Shown: positions 36,300-45,280, counted from the stretch's first letter. The stretch is 64,000 bases of DNA from Streptomyces sp. NBC_01454 (GCF_036227565.1 NZ_CP109460.1:1674001-1738000); one strand, 5' to 3'. The notes: generated from the letters alone by a model not told the origin. Numbers and translations: made by a program.

Positions 36300-37478
36300 G
36301 TGCACGCCGGACCACGCCGCCACTTTGCCCGGTTGATACCCCTGACCGCGGCCGCCGCGATGTTGACCGCGTGCGGGCCGGGTTCGGACGCGACGAAGGC
36401 GGACGAGCCCGCGGCCAAGGTGACCGTCACCCCGGCCGCCGGAACCAAGTCGGCCAAGCTCGGCTCGCGCATATCCGTGCGGGCCGACGGGGGAAAGCTC
36501 ACCTCGGTCGAGGTCAAGAACGACCAGGGCGGCACGGTCGGCGGCCGCCTCGCCGGTGACGGCACGTCATGGACCTCGGACGCCAAGGTGACGCCGAAGA
36601 CCACCTACACCGTGCGCACCAAGACGAAGTCGACCGAGGGCAAGGAATCGGCCGCCACCTCGGAATTCACCACGGAGCAGGCCGACAAGGTCAACAAGCT
36701 CACCAACACCCCCGGCGGCGGCCAGACCGTGGGCACCGGGATGCCGGTGTCGATCCTCTTCGACCACCCCATAGCCAAGGACCGGCGCGCCGAGATCGAG
36801 AAGGCGCTGACGGTCACCACCCAGCCGAAGGTCGAGGGTGCCTGGGGCTGGGTCAAGGACTACTCCGGCAAGGACCGGATCGACTGGCGGCCCAAGGACT
36901 ACTGGCCGACCGGCACCAAGGTCTCCGTGAAGGGCGCGCTGTCCGGCATCGACTCCGGCACGGACGGCGGCTGGTTCGCCCGGGACTACAACTTCGGCTT
37001 CCGCATCGGCGCCGACCACAAGGCCGTCATCGACGTCCCGTCACACACCCTGACGATGTACGAGAACGGCAAGAGCGTCGGCACCATCCGCGGCTCCGCG
37101 GGCTCCCCGGAGGCCCCGACCCGCGGCGGGGTGCACACCGTCCGCAGCAAGAACGCGGCCGAGACGATGGACTCCGCCACCATCGGGTACGGCAACCAGT
37201 GGAAGCTGGACTCCAAGTGGGTCACCCACATGACCGCGTCCGGGACCTTCCTGCACTCCGCCCCGTGGAACAAGTCGCTCGGCGTGGAGAACAACAGCCA
37301 CGGCTGCTTCGGTATGACCACCTCGGACGCCAAGAAGGTCTACGACTTCCTCCCGATCGGCTCCACGGTCGAGGTGAAGGGCACCAGCAGCACCGACAAG
37401 ACCGATGTCGGCAACGGCCTGGAGGTCTGGCAGGAGAGCTGGCAGCAGTGGCAGCAGCGCAGCGCGCTGCAGGGCTGA
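36300..37478 (+). CDS. L,D-transpeptidase lipoprotein (Ldt with Ig-like domains)
   Basis: A 392-aa exported peptidoglycan crosslinking enzyme. The N-terminus is a lipoprotein signal with lipobox LTAC (Cys25). Two Ig-like domains lie at about 40-250, and the YkuD catalytic domain at 250-370. The catalytic motif HSAPWN followed by SHGCFGMT gives Cys336 and His334, both intact. This class forms 3-3 crosslinks, common in actinomycetes. It starts with GTG and has GGAGG 8 bases upstream. It stands alone between two terminator regions. Confidence 0.95.
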   Translation: MHAGPRRHFARLIPLTAAAAMLTACGPGSDATKADEPAAKVTVTPAAGTKSAKLGSRISVRADGGKLTSVEVKNDQGGTVGGRLAGDGTSWTSDAKVTPKTTYTVRTKTKSTEGKESAATSEFTTEQADKVNKLTNTPGGGQTVGTGMPVSILFDHPIAKDRRAEIEKALTVTTQPKVEGAWGWVKDYSGKDRIDWRPKDYWPTGTKVSVKGALSGIDSGTDGGWFARDYNFGFRIGADHKAVIDVPSHTLTMYENGKSVGTIRGSAGSPEAPTRGGVHTVRSKNAAETMDSATIGYGNQWKLDSKWVTHMTASGTFLHSAPWNKSLGVENNSHGCFGMTTSDAKKVYDFLPIGSTVEVKGTSSTDKTDVGNGLEVWQESWQQWQQRSALQG

Positions 37479-37501
37479 CACCTCTCTGCTGATACCGCCT
37501 T

Positions 37502-37541
37502 GCAGACACCGCCCCGCAGGCACCGCCCCGCAGGCACCGCC
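37502..37541. repeat. Short tandem repeat, about three copies
   Basis: A 14-base unit approximating GCAGGCACCGCCCC is repeated about three times after the L,D-transpeptidase stop. The last copy forms the left arm of the following hairpin. Confidence 0.65.
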
Positions 37542-37563
37542 GGCGCTCATCGGCGGTGTCTGC
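37530..37563. terminator. Hairpin between convergent genes
   Basis: The arms 37530-37541 and 37552-37563 pair over 12 bp with one G-U pair. The loop contains the stop codon of the opposite small membrane protein gene. It may end transcription from both sides. Confidence 0.6.
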
Positions 37564-38014
37564 CCGGCGGCCGGGCCCGGGTGGCCAGCAGGAAGACGGT
37601 GGCCAGGACGGCGACGGCCTGGGCGAGGGCGGCGAGCTTCTTGTCGCCGCTCCAGGCCGGTTCGTACATGTCCGGCACCGGCCCCAGCCTGCCGACGTCC
37701 ACATAGGTGTACAGGAGCAGCAGCGCGAGGCCGCCCGTGGCGACCAGCCAGGCGAAGAGGTCGGCCGCCGGACGGCGCCAGACCAGCACCAGCAGGGCGG
37801 CCAGGGCTGCGAGGACGGCCTCGACGCGGAAGAGCGTGCCCTGGCCGACGGTCGCGGTGACCGCGTCGTACTGCGCGGCGATCCGGGCATGCACGGCGGC
37901 GTCCACGGCCAGACCGGCCGCCGCGAGCAGGCGCGCGATACCGCGGGCGACCCGGCGGCCCCGCCCGCGCGGTGGTACGGATCCCTCTGCTGCCACGGCA
38001 CTTCCCCACCTCAT
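37547..38014 (-). CDS. Small four-helix membrane protein paired with cupredoxin
   Basis: A 155-aa protein with hydrophobic segments at about residues 23-42, 62-80, 85-104 and 128-146. I do not recognise a named family. It begins 5 bases after the stop of the cupredoxin lipoprotein gene on the same strand, so the two are co-translated. A role in anchoring or passing electrons to the copper protein is only inferred from this pairing. Confidence 0.78.
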   Translation of the reverse strand: MRWGSAVAAEGSVPPRGRGRRVARGIARLLAAAGLAVDAAVHARIAAQYDAVTATVGQGTLFRVEAVLAALAALLVLVWRRPAADLFAWLVATGGLALLLLYTYVDVGRLGPVPDMYEPAWSGDKKLAALAQAVAVLATVFLLATRARPPGRHRR

Positions 38015-38019
38015 GGCGG

Positions 38020-38430
38020 TCAGCGGACGGTGAGCGTGCCCTTCATGTACGGGTGGATCGTGCAGCGGAAGGGGTAGCTGCCGGTCTTGGCCGGAGCGGT
38101 GAAGGTGACGGTTCGGCCCGGGCGGATGCTGCCGGTGTCGAAGGCCTTGGCGCCGATGGCCGTCACGGTGTGGGCCGTGGAGTCCTGGTTGACCACGATG
38201 ACCGTGCCGCCCGGCCGTACGGACAGGGCAGCCGGCCGGAACGTGAAGTCCTTGACGGTCAGGCGGGCGGCGGCCGGGATCCCGGTGCTCGCCCCCGCGG
38301 TCACCGTCGGCCCGGCGGGGGTGTGGGAGCGGGAAGGGGCGGTGCCCCCGCCGCTGTTGGTGCAGCCGCCGAGGGCCACGACGCACAGCGCCACGGTGGC
38401 CACGGCGGCCGGGCCGGCGGTTCTCCTCAT
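38020..38430 (-). CDS. Cupredoxin-domain lipoprotein (plastocyanin-like)
   Basis: A 136-aa lipoprotein with lipobox ALGGC (Cys23), a Thr/Pro linker and a cupredoxin fold from about residue 55. The type I copper ligands are all visible: His87 (DSTAHTVT), and Cys123, His126 and Met129 in RCTIHPYMKG. It should sit outside the membrane and carry electrons or bind copper. The ATG has AAGGAG upstream. It is followed at once by a four-helix membrane protein gene, and no oxidase gene adjoins. Confidence 0.92.
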   Translation of the reverse strand: MRRTAGPAAVATVALCVVALGGCTNSGGGTAPSRSHTPAGPTVTAGASTGIPAAARLTVKDFTFRPAALSVRPGGTVIVVNQDSTAHTVTAIGAKAFDTGSIRPGRTVTFTAPAKTGSYPFRCTIHPYMKGTLTVR

Positions 38431-38572
38431 CGGGGTCCTTCTCCTTCGGTCCGTCCGGTCCGGCCCCGGGCGGGCCACCTCCTGACTCAATAGACCGCAG
38501 ACGCCGCCGCCCGGCCATCCGGGCGGCGGCGTTCGGCGTACCCGGCCGGCTGCCGGGCCGAATGGCGGGCGG

Positions 38573-39631
38573 TCAGCGGATCCCGTCGGTCGTCCGGCGG
38601 TGGGTGGAGCGGCGGTCCTCGATCCGCTGCCAGCGGTCGCCGTAGACGTTCTCGACGATCTGCGGCTCGCGCAGGAAGTCGTGCGGGAAGCCGAGGGAGA
38701 CCGCGCTGGTCCCCTCGAGCCGCGCCAGGGCGTCGGCGTCGAGCGTGACCCCGACCGCGGCGAGATTGTCGAGCAGCTGGCTCTCCTTGGTGGCGGCGAT
38801 GATCGGGATGACGGTGCCGGGCCGGCTGCGCAGCCACGCCAGCGCCACCTGCGCCGGGCTCCAGCCGCCCTGCTCGGCGATCTCCAGCACCGCGGTGACG
38901 GTCTCCGCCGCCCGCCGGTCGTGCGCGTCGTCCGCGGCCAGGCCGTCCAGCCGGCCCTTCTCCCCGCGGCGGTACTTGCCGGTGAGCTTGCCGGCCGCGA
39001 GCGGCGCCCAGGCCAGTACGGCCAGATCGAAGGCGCGGGCCTGCGGCAGCAATTCGCGCTCCGGCGTCCGCTCCAGCAGGTTGTAGCGCAGCTGCGAGCC
39101 CGCGAACGCGGTCCAGCCGCGCAGCTCGGCGAGGGTGTTGGCCTGGGCGATCTCCCAGGCCGGCCAGTCGGAGACGCCGATGTGGAGCACCTTTCCCGAC
39201 CGCACCATGTCGTCGAGCGCCCGCATGACCTCGTCCACGGGGGTGAAGTTGTCGCGTGCGTGCACCCACAGCACATCGAGGTGGTCGGTGCGCAGTCGCT
39301 CCAGGCTCGTCTCCACTGAACGGACCAGGCTCTTGCGGTGGTTGCCCGCGGAGTTCACCTCGCCCTTGCGGGTCGCGCAGGTGTATTTGGTGGCCAGCAC
39401 GAAGCTGTCCCGGCGGCCTTCGAGCAACTCCCCCAGGATCCGCTCCGAGGAGCCGTCGGCGTAGATGTTGGCGGTGTCGATGAAGTTGCCGCCCGCGTCC
39501 GCGTAGGCGTCCAGGATCCGGCCGCTGGTGTCCTTGTCGGTGCCCCAGGCAGGGTCACCGCCGAAGGTCATGGTCCCCAGGCTCAGCTCGCTCACCCGCA
39601 GGCCGGTCCTGCCGAACAGTGTGTAGCGCAC
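38573..39631 (-). CDS. Aldo/keto reductase
   Basis: A 352-aa NADPH-dependent reductase of the AKR superfamily with a TIM-barrel fold. The catalytic tetrad is complete: Asp52, Tyr57, Lys82 and His124 (FIDTANIY, LATKYTC, LWVHARD). The start MRYTLFGRTGLRVSELSLGTM is typical, and the C-terminal cofactor loop reads PIIAATKESQLLDNL. It begins with GTG and has AAGGGG 6 bases upstream. It is divergent from the beta-propeller gene. Its substrate is unknown. Confidence 0.94.
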   Translation of the reverse strand: MRYTLFGRTGLRVSELSLGTMTFGGDPAWGTDKDTSGRILDAYADAGGNFIDTANIYADGSSERILGELLEGRRDSFVLATKYTCATRKGEVNSAGNHRKSLVRSVETSLERLRTDHLDVLWVHARDNFTPVDEVMRALDDMVRSGKVLHIGVSDWPAWEIAQANTLAELRGWTAFAGSQLRYNLLERTPERELLPQARAFDLAVLAWAPLAAGKLTGKYRRGEKGRLDGLAADDAHDRRAAETVTAVLEIAEQGGWSPAQVALAWLRSRPGTVIPIIAATKESQLLDNLAAVGVTLDADALARLEGTSAVSLGFPHDFLREPQIVENVYGDRWQRIEDRRSTHRRTTDGIR

Positions 39632-39943
39632 GATGTCCCCTTCGTTCAGCGACAGTTGGTCGGATCGTGCGCCCACGCTAGGAGCTGGAGTGCGCTCCAG
39701 CGCAAGGCGCGGCCGGCCGGCGGCCCCGGGGTGCGCCCCGGCCGGGACCGCCCGTCTGCTCCGTCCGGGTGAATTCGGCCGACGGCTGTTGTGGGGCGAC
39801 AAAGCCGATTGGGTTACTTGTCGGGTTCGAGCCGGCGGGTTGCCCATCCCTCTGCGACGGAGGATTCCGGGCGATCCCGGTACAGGCCTTCCTCCGGGAG
39901 CACGGGAAACCCCCGGCGCCCGTCGTCGGGAAGGGAGAAGCGG
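39632..39943 (+). promoter_or_regulatory. Long structured 5' leader of beta-propeller/TIG gene
   Basis: The 312-base divergent gap contains four consecutive hairpins on the + strand. They are 39784-39806 (GGCT and TTGT pairing with ACAA and AGCC around GGGGCG), 39820-39836 (GTCGG/CCGGC around GTTCGAG), 39849-39863 (CCTC/GAGG) and 39867-39880 (CCGGG/CCCGG around CGAT). The region is less G/C-rich than the flanks and lies 60-160 bases upstream of the start codon, where a riboswitch or attenuator would be. I cannot match it to a known class. Confidence 0.45.
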
Positions 39944-41662
39944 ATGCCTGCACTGCAGACGGGAACCGGACCCCCCGGGGCCCTCGCCCTCGGCCACGCA
40001 TCGCCGCCGAGGCTCCGTTCTTCCGCGGCGGTACCGGGCCCGAGGTCCGCCGCACCGCCGCCGGCGGTCACCGTGCCGGTGGGGAACGGCCCGGTGACCG
40101 TGGTGATCAGCCCGGACGGCAGCCGGGCGTACGTCACCGACTACGGGTCGAGCGCGGTCTCGGTGCTCAGCACGGTCACCAAGGCGGTCACCGCCACCAT
40201 CCCGGTGGCACCCGGGCCCTGGGGTGCCGCGGTCTCCCCGGACGGGCGGCGGCTCTACGTGGCCAGTCTCGGTGCCGGCACCGTCAGCACGATCGACACG
40301 GCGACCAACGCCCTCATCGGCACGGTGAACGACATGGGCAACCCCGTGGAACTGGCCGTCACCCCGGACGGCGCGCGCCTGTTCGTGGCCTGCCAGTCGC
40401 TCAACGCCGTACGGGTCATCGACACCGCCGCCCACACGGTCATTGAGGAGATCCCGGTCGGCATCGGGCCGCGGACCGTCCTGATCACTCCGGACGGCCG
40501 CCGGGCCTACGTGGGCGAGGAGGCCACGCACACGATCAGTGTGATCGACACCGCCGCCGGCACCGTCATCGACGAACTGACCGGGTTCCACTTCCCCCGG
40601 TCGTCCGCCGTCACCCCGGACGGACGGCGGCTGTTCGTCCCGAACTACGGCGGCAACACCGTGCACGTCCTGGACACCGCGACCGGCACGGTCCTGGCCT
40701 CGCTCCCGGGCTTCTCGCTGCCGTTCGCGGTGGCGCTCACCAAGGACGGGCTGCTCGCCTACGTCTCCTGCAACGGCGACAGCACCGTGCAGGTCATCGA
40801 CACCGACAGCTACCGCGTCGTCGCCCACTACGCCGGGCTGAACGTGCCGTACGGGGTCGCGATCACCCCGGACCAGCAGAGCGTCTATGTGGTCAACAAC
40901 GGCAACAGCACCGTCACCGTCCTGCCCGGACTGACGGGCCTGCACCCCTACCAGGGGCCGTCCGGCGGCGGGAGTCGGGTCACCCTCCTCGGCACCCATC
41001 TGACCGGGGCCACCGCCGTGCACTTCGGCCCCCGGCTCGCCACCGACGTGGTCGTCGTCAGCGACCACGAGATCACTCTCGTCACCCCGGCAGGCCATGG
41101 CGTCGTGGACGTCACCGTGACCACACCGGGCGGCACCAGCGGCCCGGTGCCCTTCTACTACATCCCGCCGCCCCGGGTGACCGGGCTCTCCCCCGCCGCG
41201 GGACCCGTCTCGGGCGGCACCACCGTGACCCTCACCGGCAGTTCGCTGTCCACCGCCCGGACGGTCGGTTTCGGCGGCACCGCGGTGACTCCGGTGGTCC
41301 TCTCCGACAGCAGGATCACCGTGGCCGCCCCGCCCGGGCCGGCCGGCGGGGTGCCGGTCACGGTCACCACGATCGGCGGGGTCACCGTGGGCGGCACCTA
41401 CACCTACGCCGGCCCGCCCGACGTCAACGGCCTGGTCCCGGCGGCCGGTCCCCGGGCCGGCGGCACCGTCGTCGCCCTCGTCGGCTCCGGGCTGGCGCCG
41501 ACGACCGAGGTGCTCTTCGGCACCACCCCGGCCCCCTTCACCCCCGTCTCGGACTCCCTGATCCAGGCCATCGCCCCGGCGCACGTCCCGGGAGCGGTAC
41601 CGGTGACCGTCACCTCCCCCGGCGGCAGCGCCACGGCTCCCCAGCCCTACACCTACACCTGA
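39944..41662 (+). CDS. YncE-like beta-propeller protein with C-terminal IPT/TIG domains
   Basis: A 572-aa protein. Residues about 45-335 form a seven-bladed beta-propeller of YVTN/YncE type, with repeated VISPDGSRAYVTD, AVSPDGRRLYVAS and VTPDGARLFVA units. Residues about 340-570 hold three IPT/TIG Ig-like domains, each opening with a PxxGPxxGGxxVTLxGxxL pattern. Such proteins are usually on the cell surface and bind ligands or matrix. However, the N-terminus after the chosen ATG (RBS GGGAG) is Pro/Ala-rich without a clear signal peptide. A start further upstream does not improve this. Its function is unknown. Confidence 0.88.
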   Translation: MPALQTGTGPPGALALGHASPPRLRSSAAVPGPRSAAPPPAVTVPVGNGPVTVVISPDGSRAYVTDYGSSAVSVLSTVTKAVTATIPVAPGPWGAAVSPDGRRLYVASLGAGTVSTIDTATNALIGTVNDMGNPVELAVTPDGARLFVACQSLNAVRVIDTAAHTVIEEIPVGIGPRTVLITPDGRRAYVGEEATHTISVIDTAAGTVIDELTGFHFPRSSAVTPDGRRLFVPNYGGNTVHVLDTATGTVLASLPGFSLPFAVALTKDGLLAYVSCNGDSTVQVIDTDSYRVVAHYAGLNVPYGVAITPDQQSVYVVNNGNSTVTVLPGLTGLHPYQGPSGGGSRVTLLGTHLTGATAVHFGPRLATDVVVVSDHEITLVTPAGHGVVDVTVTTPGGTSGPVPFYYIPPPRVTGLSPAAGPVSGGTTVTLTGSSLSTARTVGFGGTAVTPVVLSDSRITVAAPPGPAGGVPVTVTTIGGVTVGGTYTYAGPPDVNGLVPAAGPRAGGTVVALVGSGLAPTTEVLFGTTPAPFTPVSDSLIQAIAPAHVPGAVPVTVTSPGGSATAPQPYTYT

Positions 41663-41715
41663 CCCGGCAGAGAACTGACGCCTCGTCACTCCGGCCGACG
41701 GCACCGGGGAACGGG

Positions 41716-41751
41716 AACGGGGCACCCTCCCTGGACGGTGGGTGCCCCGTT
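41716..41751. terminator. 12-bp hairpin between convergent genes
   Basis: The arms 41716-41727 (AACGGGGCACCC) and 41740-41751 are exactly complementary, with a 12-base loop. It lies between the TIG-domain gene and the convergent phospholipase gene. Confidence 0.8.
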
Positions 41752-41786
41752 GCCGGACTGCGGGCGGGCGGAGGTGCCCGCTCCGC

Positions 41787-43844
41787 TCAGCCGGTGATGA
41801 TCGCCGGGTCGCTCACGCCCGGCTCACCGTTCTCCACATGGCCGGCGAACCGGCGCAGGAAGGTCTTGTCCGTGTCGGAGGTGACCGACAGGTCGTACCA
41901 GCGCTTGCTGGCGCGCAGGTCGAGCGGCTTCGTGACGGTGGCCCCCGCGCGGACGGGGTAGGTCTCGCGCGCCCCGCCGTAGGCCTGGGTGACGGTGAGG
42001 TGGCAGTCGGTCCTGCCGTGGTTGGTCAGGGTGAGGACGAGGCGGCCGGCGGTCGCCTCGTGGCGGGCGGTCACCTCGGGGCCGGTCTTCTTGCCGTCGC
42101 CCCGGAAGGTGCGCAGGAAGCCGTTCGGGCCGTGGACCGACAGGTCGTAGCTGCCCTTGGAGTACGCGGTGTTCCAGGTGTCGGAGATCTTCTTGCCGGC
42201 CTCCGTGGTGTACGTCCAGGGGCCGTCGGTGCGGTTGCCCGCGGTGACGGTGAAGCAGGCGCCGGCCTTGTCACCGCTCTTGAAGGTGAGGGTGTAACGC
42301 CCGGTGGAGGGGGTCGCGGACCCGTCGACCAGCGGCTCGTACGGCAGCGGGCGGGACGGCCGGGAGCCCGGCTCCTGCTTGGGCAGGACGGGATTGGCGG
42401 GCGGCTTCGGCACATAGCTGTCGTGCCGGTCCTTGTCCGGCGGCCGGAAGCCGTCGGTGGCCGGGAGCGCGGCCGGCTTGGTGTTCTCCAGGCCGAAGTC
42501 GAAGGCGGAGGTCAAATCGCCGCTGATGGCACGGCGCCAGGGCGAGATGTTGGGCTCGTGCACCCCGAACCGGCGCTCCATGAACCGGATGATGGAGGTG
42601 TGGTCGAAGACCTCGGAGCAGACGTAGCCGCCGGTGCTCCAGGGCGAGACGACGAGCATCGGGACGCGCTGGCCGAACCCGTAGGGGCCGGCGGAGTAGG
42701 TCGCGTTGCCGCCGAAGGAGTCGAGCGAGCTGTCCACGGTGGACAGGCCCTGGTCGGCGGAGGCCGGCGGGAACGGCGGCAGGACGTGGTCGAAGTAGCC
42801 GTCGTTCTCGTCGTAGGTGATGAACAGCGCGGTCTTGCTCCACACCTCGGGGTTGGAGGTGAGCGCGTCCAGCACCTGGGAGACGTACCAGGCGCCGTAG
42901 TTCGCGGGCCAGTTGGGGTGCTCGGAGAAGGCTTCGGGGGCGGCGATCCAGGAGATCTGGGGCAGCTTGCCGGCCTTCACATCGGCCTTGAGGTGGTCGA
43001 AGTAGCCGTCGCCCTGCTTGGCGTTGGTGCCGGTGCGGGCCTTGTCGTAGAGCGGGTCGCCGGGCTTGGCGTTGCGGTACTGGTTGAAGAAGAGCAGGGA
43101 GTTGTCGCCGTAGGTGCCGCGGTAGGCGTCCTCGATCCAGCCCCACTTGCCGTCGGCGTCCAGGCCGTCACCGATGTCCTGGTAGACCTTCCAGGAGATC
43201 CCGGCCTTCTCCAGCCGCTCCGGGTACGTGGTCCAGCCGTACCCCGCCTCCTCGTTGCCCAGGACCGGGCCGCCGCCCGAGCCGTCGTTGCCGACATGGC
43301 CGGAGAACATGTAGTAGCGGTTGGGGTCGGTGGCCCCGATGATCGAGCAGTGGTACGAGTCGCAGATGGTGAAGGCGTCCGCGAGCGCGTAGTGGAACGG
43401 GATGTCCTTGCGGGTCAGGTGCGCCATGGTGCCGGTGCCCTTGGCGGGTACCCAGCTGTCGTACTTGCCGTTGTTCCAGGCCTTGTGGCCGCCCGCCCAG
43501 TCGTGGTTGAGGCCCTCGATGAACTGCATGCCGAGGTTGTCGGCGTCCGGGTGGTAGGGCAGGACGTCCTTGGAGCCGTCGGACTGGTGCCAGACGGACT
43601 TGCCGTTGTCGAGCTGCAGCGGCCGCGGGTCACCGAAGCCGCGGACGCCCTTGAGCGAGCCGAAGTAGTGGTCGAAGGAACGGTTCTCCTGCATCAGGAC
43701 GACCACGTGCTCGACGTCGTGCAGGGATCCGGAGCGTCGCGCGGCGGGGATGGCCGCGGCACGGGCGATGCTGCTCGACAGGGCCGATGCGCCCGCGGTC
43801 GCGCCGGCGATCTGGAGGAAACGCCGCCGATTCAGTTCAGGCAT
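41787..43844 (-). CDS. Tat-exported phosphocholine-specific phospholipase C
   Basis: A 685-aa secreted enzyme of the phosphoesterase/acid phosphatase-like PLC family, which cleaves phosphatidylcholine-type lipids. The Tat signal is NRRRFLQIAGATAGAS with an Ala-rich cleavage site near residue 30. The catalytic domain runs from HVVVLMQENRSFDHYFGSLKGVRGF to about 480, with GATDPNRYYMFSG, ITYDENDGYFDHV and DHTSIIRFMERRFGV. Two C-terminal PLC-type domains follow (about 500-680). The 28 residues before this ATG in a longer frame are not signal-like. It is divergent from the MurG-like gene. A phosphate-dependent promoter is common in the family, but I cannot see a clear pho box. Confidence 0.94.
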   Translation of the reverse strand: MPELNRRRFLQIAGATAGASALSSSIARAAAIPAARRSGSLHDVEHVVVLMQENRSFDHYFGSLKGVRGFGDPRPLQLDNGKSVWHQSDGSKDVLPYHPDADNLGMQFIEGLNHDWAGGHKAWNNGKYDSWVPAKGTGTMAHLTRKDIPFHYALADAFTICDSYHCSIIGATDPNRYYMFSGHVGNDGSGGGPVLGNEEAGYGWTTYPERLEKAGISWKVYQDIGDGLDADGKWGWIEDAYRGTYGDNSLLFFNQYRNAKPGDPLYDKARTGTNAKQGDGYFDHLKADVKAGKLPQISWIAAPEAFSEHPNWPANYGAWYVSQVLDALTSNPEVWSKTALFITYDENDGYFDHVLPPFPPASADQGLSTVDSSLDSFGGNATYSAGPYGFGQRVPMLVVSPWSTGGYVCSEVFDHTSIIRFMERRFGVHEPNISPWRRAISGDLTSAFDFGLENTKPAALPATDGFRPPDKDRHDSYVPKPPANPVLPKQEPGSRPSRPLPYEPLVDGSATPSTGRYTLTFKSGDKAGACFTVTAGNRTDGPWTYTTEAGKKISDTWNTAYSKGSYDLSVHGPNGFLRTFRGDGKKTGPEVTARHEATAGRLVLTLTNHGRTDCHLTVTQAYGGARETYPVRAGATVTKPLDLRASKRWYDLSVTSDTDKTFLRRFAGHVENGEPGVSDPAIITG

Positions 43845-44092
43845 GAGATGGGGAACCTCGTGGTGTTCGGGGAATCGCGATGGGGGGGATGGTGCCGTGC
43901 GGTCGGAAGGGATCGGTGGGACATACAACGTGAGCAGAGTGTTCCAAGAGGAACGAGCATCGGGGAAGGGGGGGTGTCACCGGTGTGACATATCGCGGTA
44001 CGCGCGACGAACACCCTGACCGGATCGGAGCAAGGCGGCGCGAACCGGCCACGGGCAACACCGCCCGGGCGCGGGCCGGTGGAGCCACTAGG

Positions 44093-45277
44093 GTGCGCGG
44101 AGTGACCCATGCTTCCCGTCCCCCGCGCACCTTCCGTCTGATCGTCACGGGGGGAGGTACCGGCGGCCACACCTATCCGGCCTTGACCGCGGTGCGCACC
44201 TTGCAGGCTCGGCTGGCGGCGGACGGCGACGCGCTGGACGTCCTCTGGATCGGCACCCCTGACGGACTCGAGGCCCGGGTCGCCCCGGCCGAGGGCATCG
44301 CCTTCACGACGGTCGCGACGGGAAAGATCCGCCGCTCTTCGAATCCGCTCAAGCTGCTCGGCCCGGCGAACGTGCGGGACATGGCACGGGTGCCGCTCGG
44401 CATCGCGCAGGCCCGCAAGGTCGTCGCGGAGTTCCGGCCGGACGTCGTCCTGGCCACCGGCGGCTACGTCGCCGTCCCGGCGGGGCTCGCCGCGCGCCTC
44501 GCCGGACGTCCGCTGGTGCTGCACGAACAGACCGTGCGGCTCGGGCTGGCGAACCGCCGGCTGGCCTCCTCGGCGACGCGTATCGCCGTGTCGTCGGAGT
44601 CGACGCTTGCGCTCCTGCCGGAGTCCGTCCGGCCGCTGGCGGTCGTCACCGGGAACCCGGTACGGCCCGAGGTGCTCACCGGGCACGCGGACGAGGCGGT
44701 CGCCGCGCTGGGGCTGCACGGCTTCGACCGGGGCCTGCCGACCGTCTACGTCACCGGCGGCGCACAGGGCTCCCAGCAGATCAACGGCGTCGTGCGGGAC
44801 ACGCTCCGCTGGCTCTTGGCGCGCGCGAACGTCGTGCACCAATGCGGTCCGGCCAACGTCGGGGACCTGCGCGGGCACGCCGCGGCGCTGCCCGCCGGGC
44901 TCGCGGGCAGGTACCACCTCACCGGATTCGTCGGGCCGGAGCTCCCCGACGTCCTGGCGCTCGCCGACCTCGTGGTCTCCCGCAGCGGTGCCGGCACGCT
45001 CGCGGAGCTGACCGCCCTCGGCAAACCGGCCGTGTTCCTCCCGCTCGCCTCGGCGGCGGGGAACGAACAGGCACACAACGCGCGGCACCTGGAGGAGGCC
45101 GGCGCCGCCGTCGCTCTCCCCGGTGAGGTCACCGCCGAGCGGTTGCGGGAGGCCCTCGGCCCGCTGCTCACGGACCCCGCGCGGCGGGCGGCGATGGCGC
45201 AGGCGGCCCGGGCGCACGGACGGCCGGACGCGGCGGACAGGCTCGTGGACGTCCTGCTGTCCGCCGCGTCCGGCTGA
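44093..45277 (+). CDS. murG: MurG-like UDP-GlcNAc glycosyltransferase (extra copy outside dcw cluster)
   Basis: A 394-aa GT28 glycosyltransferase. MurG adds GlcNAc to lipid I to make lipid II at the inner membrane face. The N-terminal lipid/acceptor motif TGGGTGGHTYPA, the acceptor region VLATGGYVAVPAGLAA and LHEQTVRLGLANR, and the donor site GGAQGSQQIN plus RSGAGTLAELTALGKP are all present. The canonical HEQN reads HEQT. No other division or cell-wall gene is adjacent, so this is probably a paralogue and might act on another lipid-linked acceptor. Two GTGs are possible; 44093 has GGAG 8 bases before it, and 44102 is three codons later. Confidence 0.87.
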   Translation: MRGVTHASRPPRTFRLIVTGGGTGGHTYPALTAVRTLQARLAADGDALDVLWIGTPDGLEARVAPAEGIAFTTVATGKIRRSSNPLKLLGPANVRDMARVPLGIAQARKVVAEFRPDVVLATGGYVAVPAGLAARLAGRPLVLHEQTVRLGLANRRLASSATRIAVSSESTLALLPESVRPLAVVTGNPVRPEVLTGHADEAVAALGLHGFDRGLPTVYVTGGAQGSQQINGVVRDTLRWLLARANVVHQCGPANVGDLRGHAAALPAGLAGRYHLTGFVGPELPDVLALADLVVSRSGAGTLAELTALGKPAVFLPLASAAGNEQAHNARHLEEAGAAVALPGEVTAERLREALGPLLTDPARRAAMAQAARAHGRPDAADRLVDVLLSAASG

Positions 45278-45280
45278 AGA

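Noticed and set aside
39820..39836. Possible tRNA from the T-arm-like GTCGG-GTTCGAG-CCGGC
   Set aside because: No acceptor stem, anticodon arm or D-arm of the right spacing surrounds it. It is better read as one hairpin of a structured leader.
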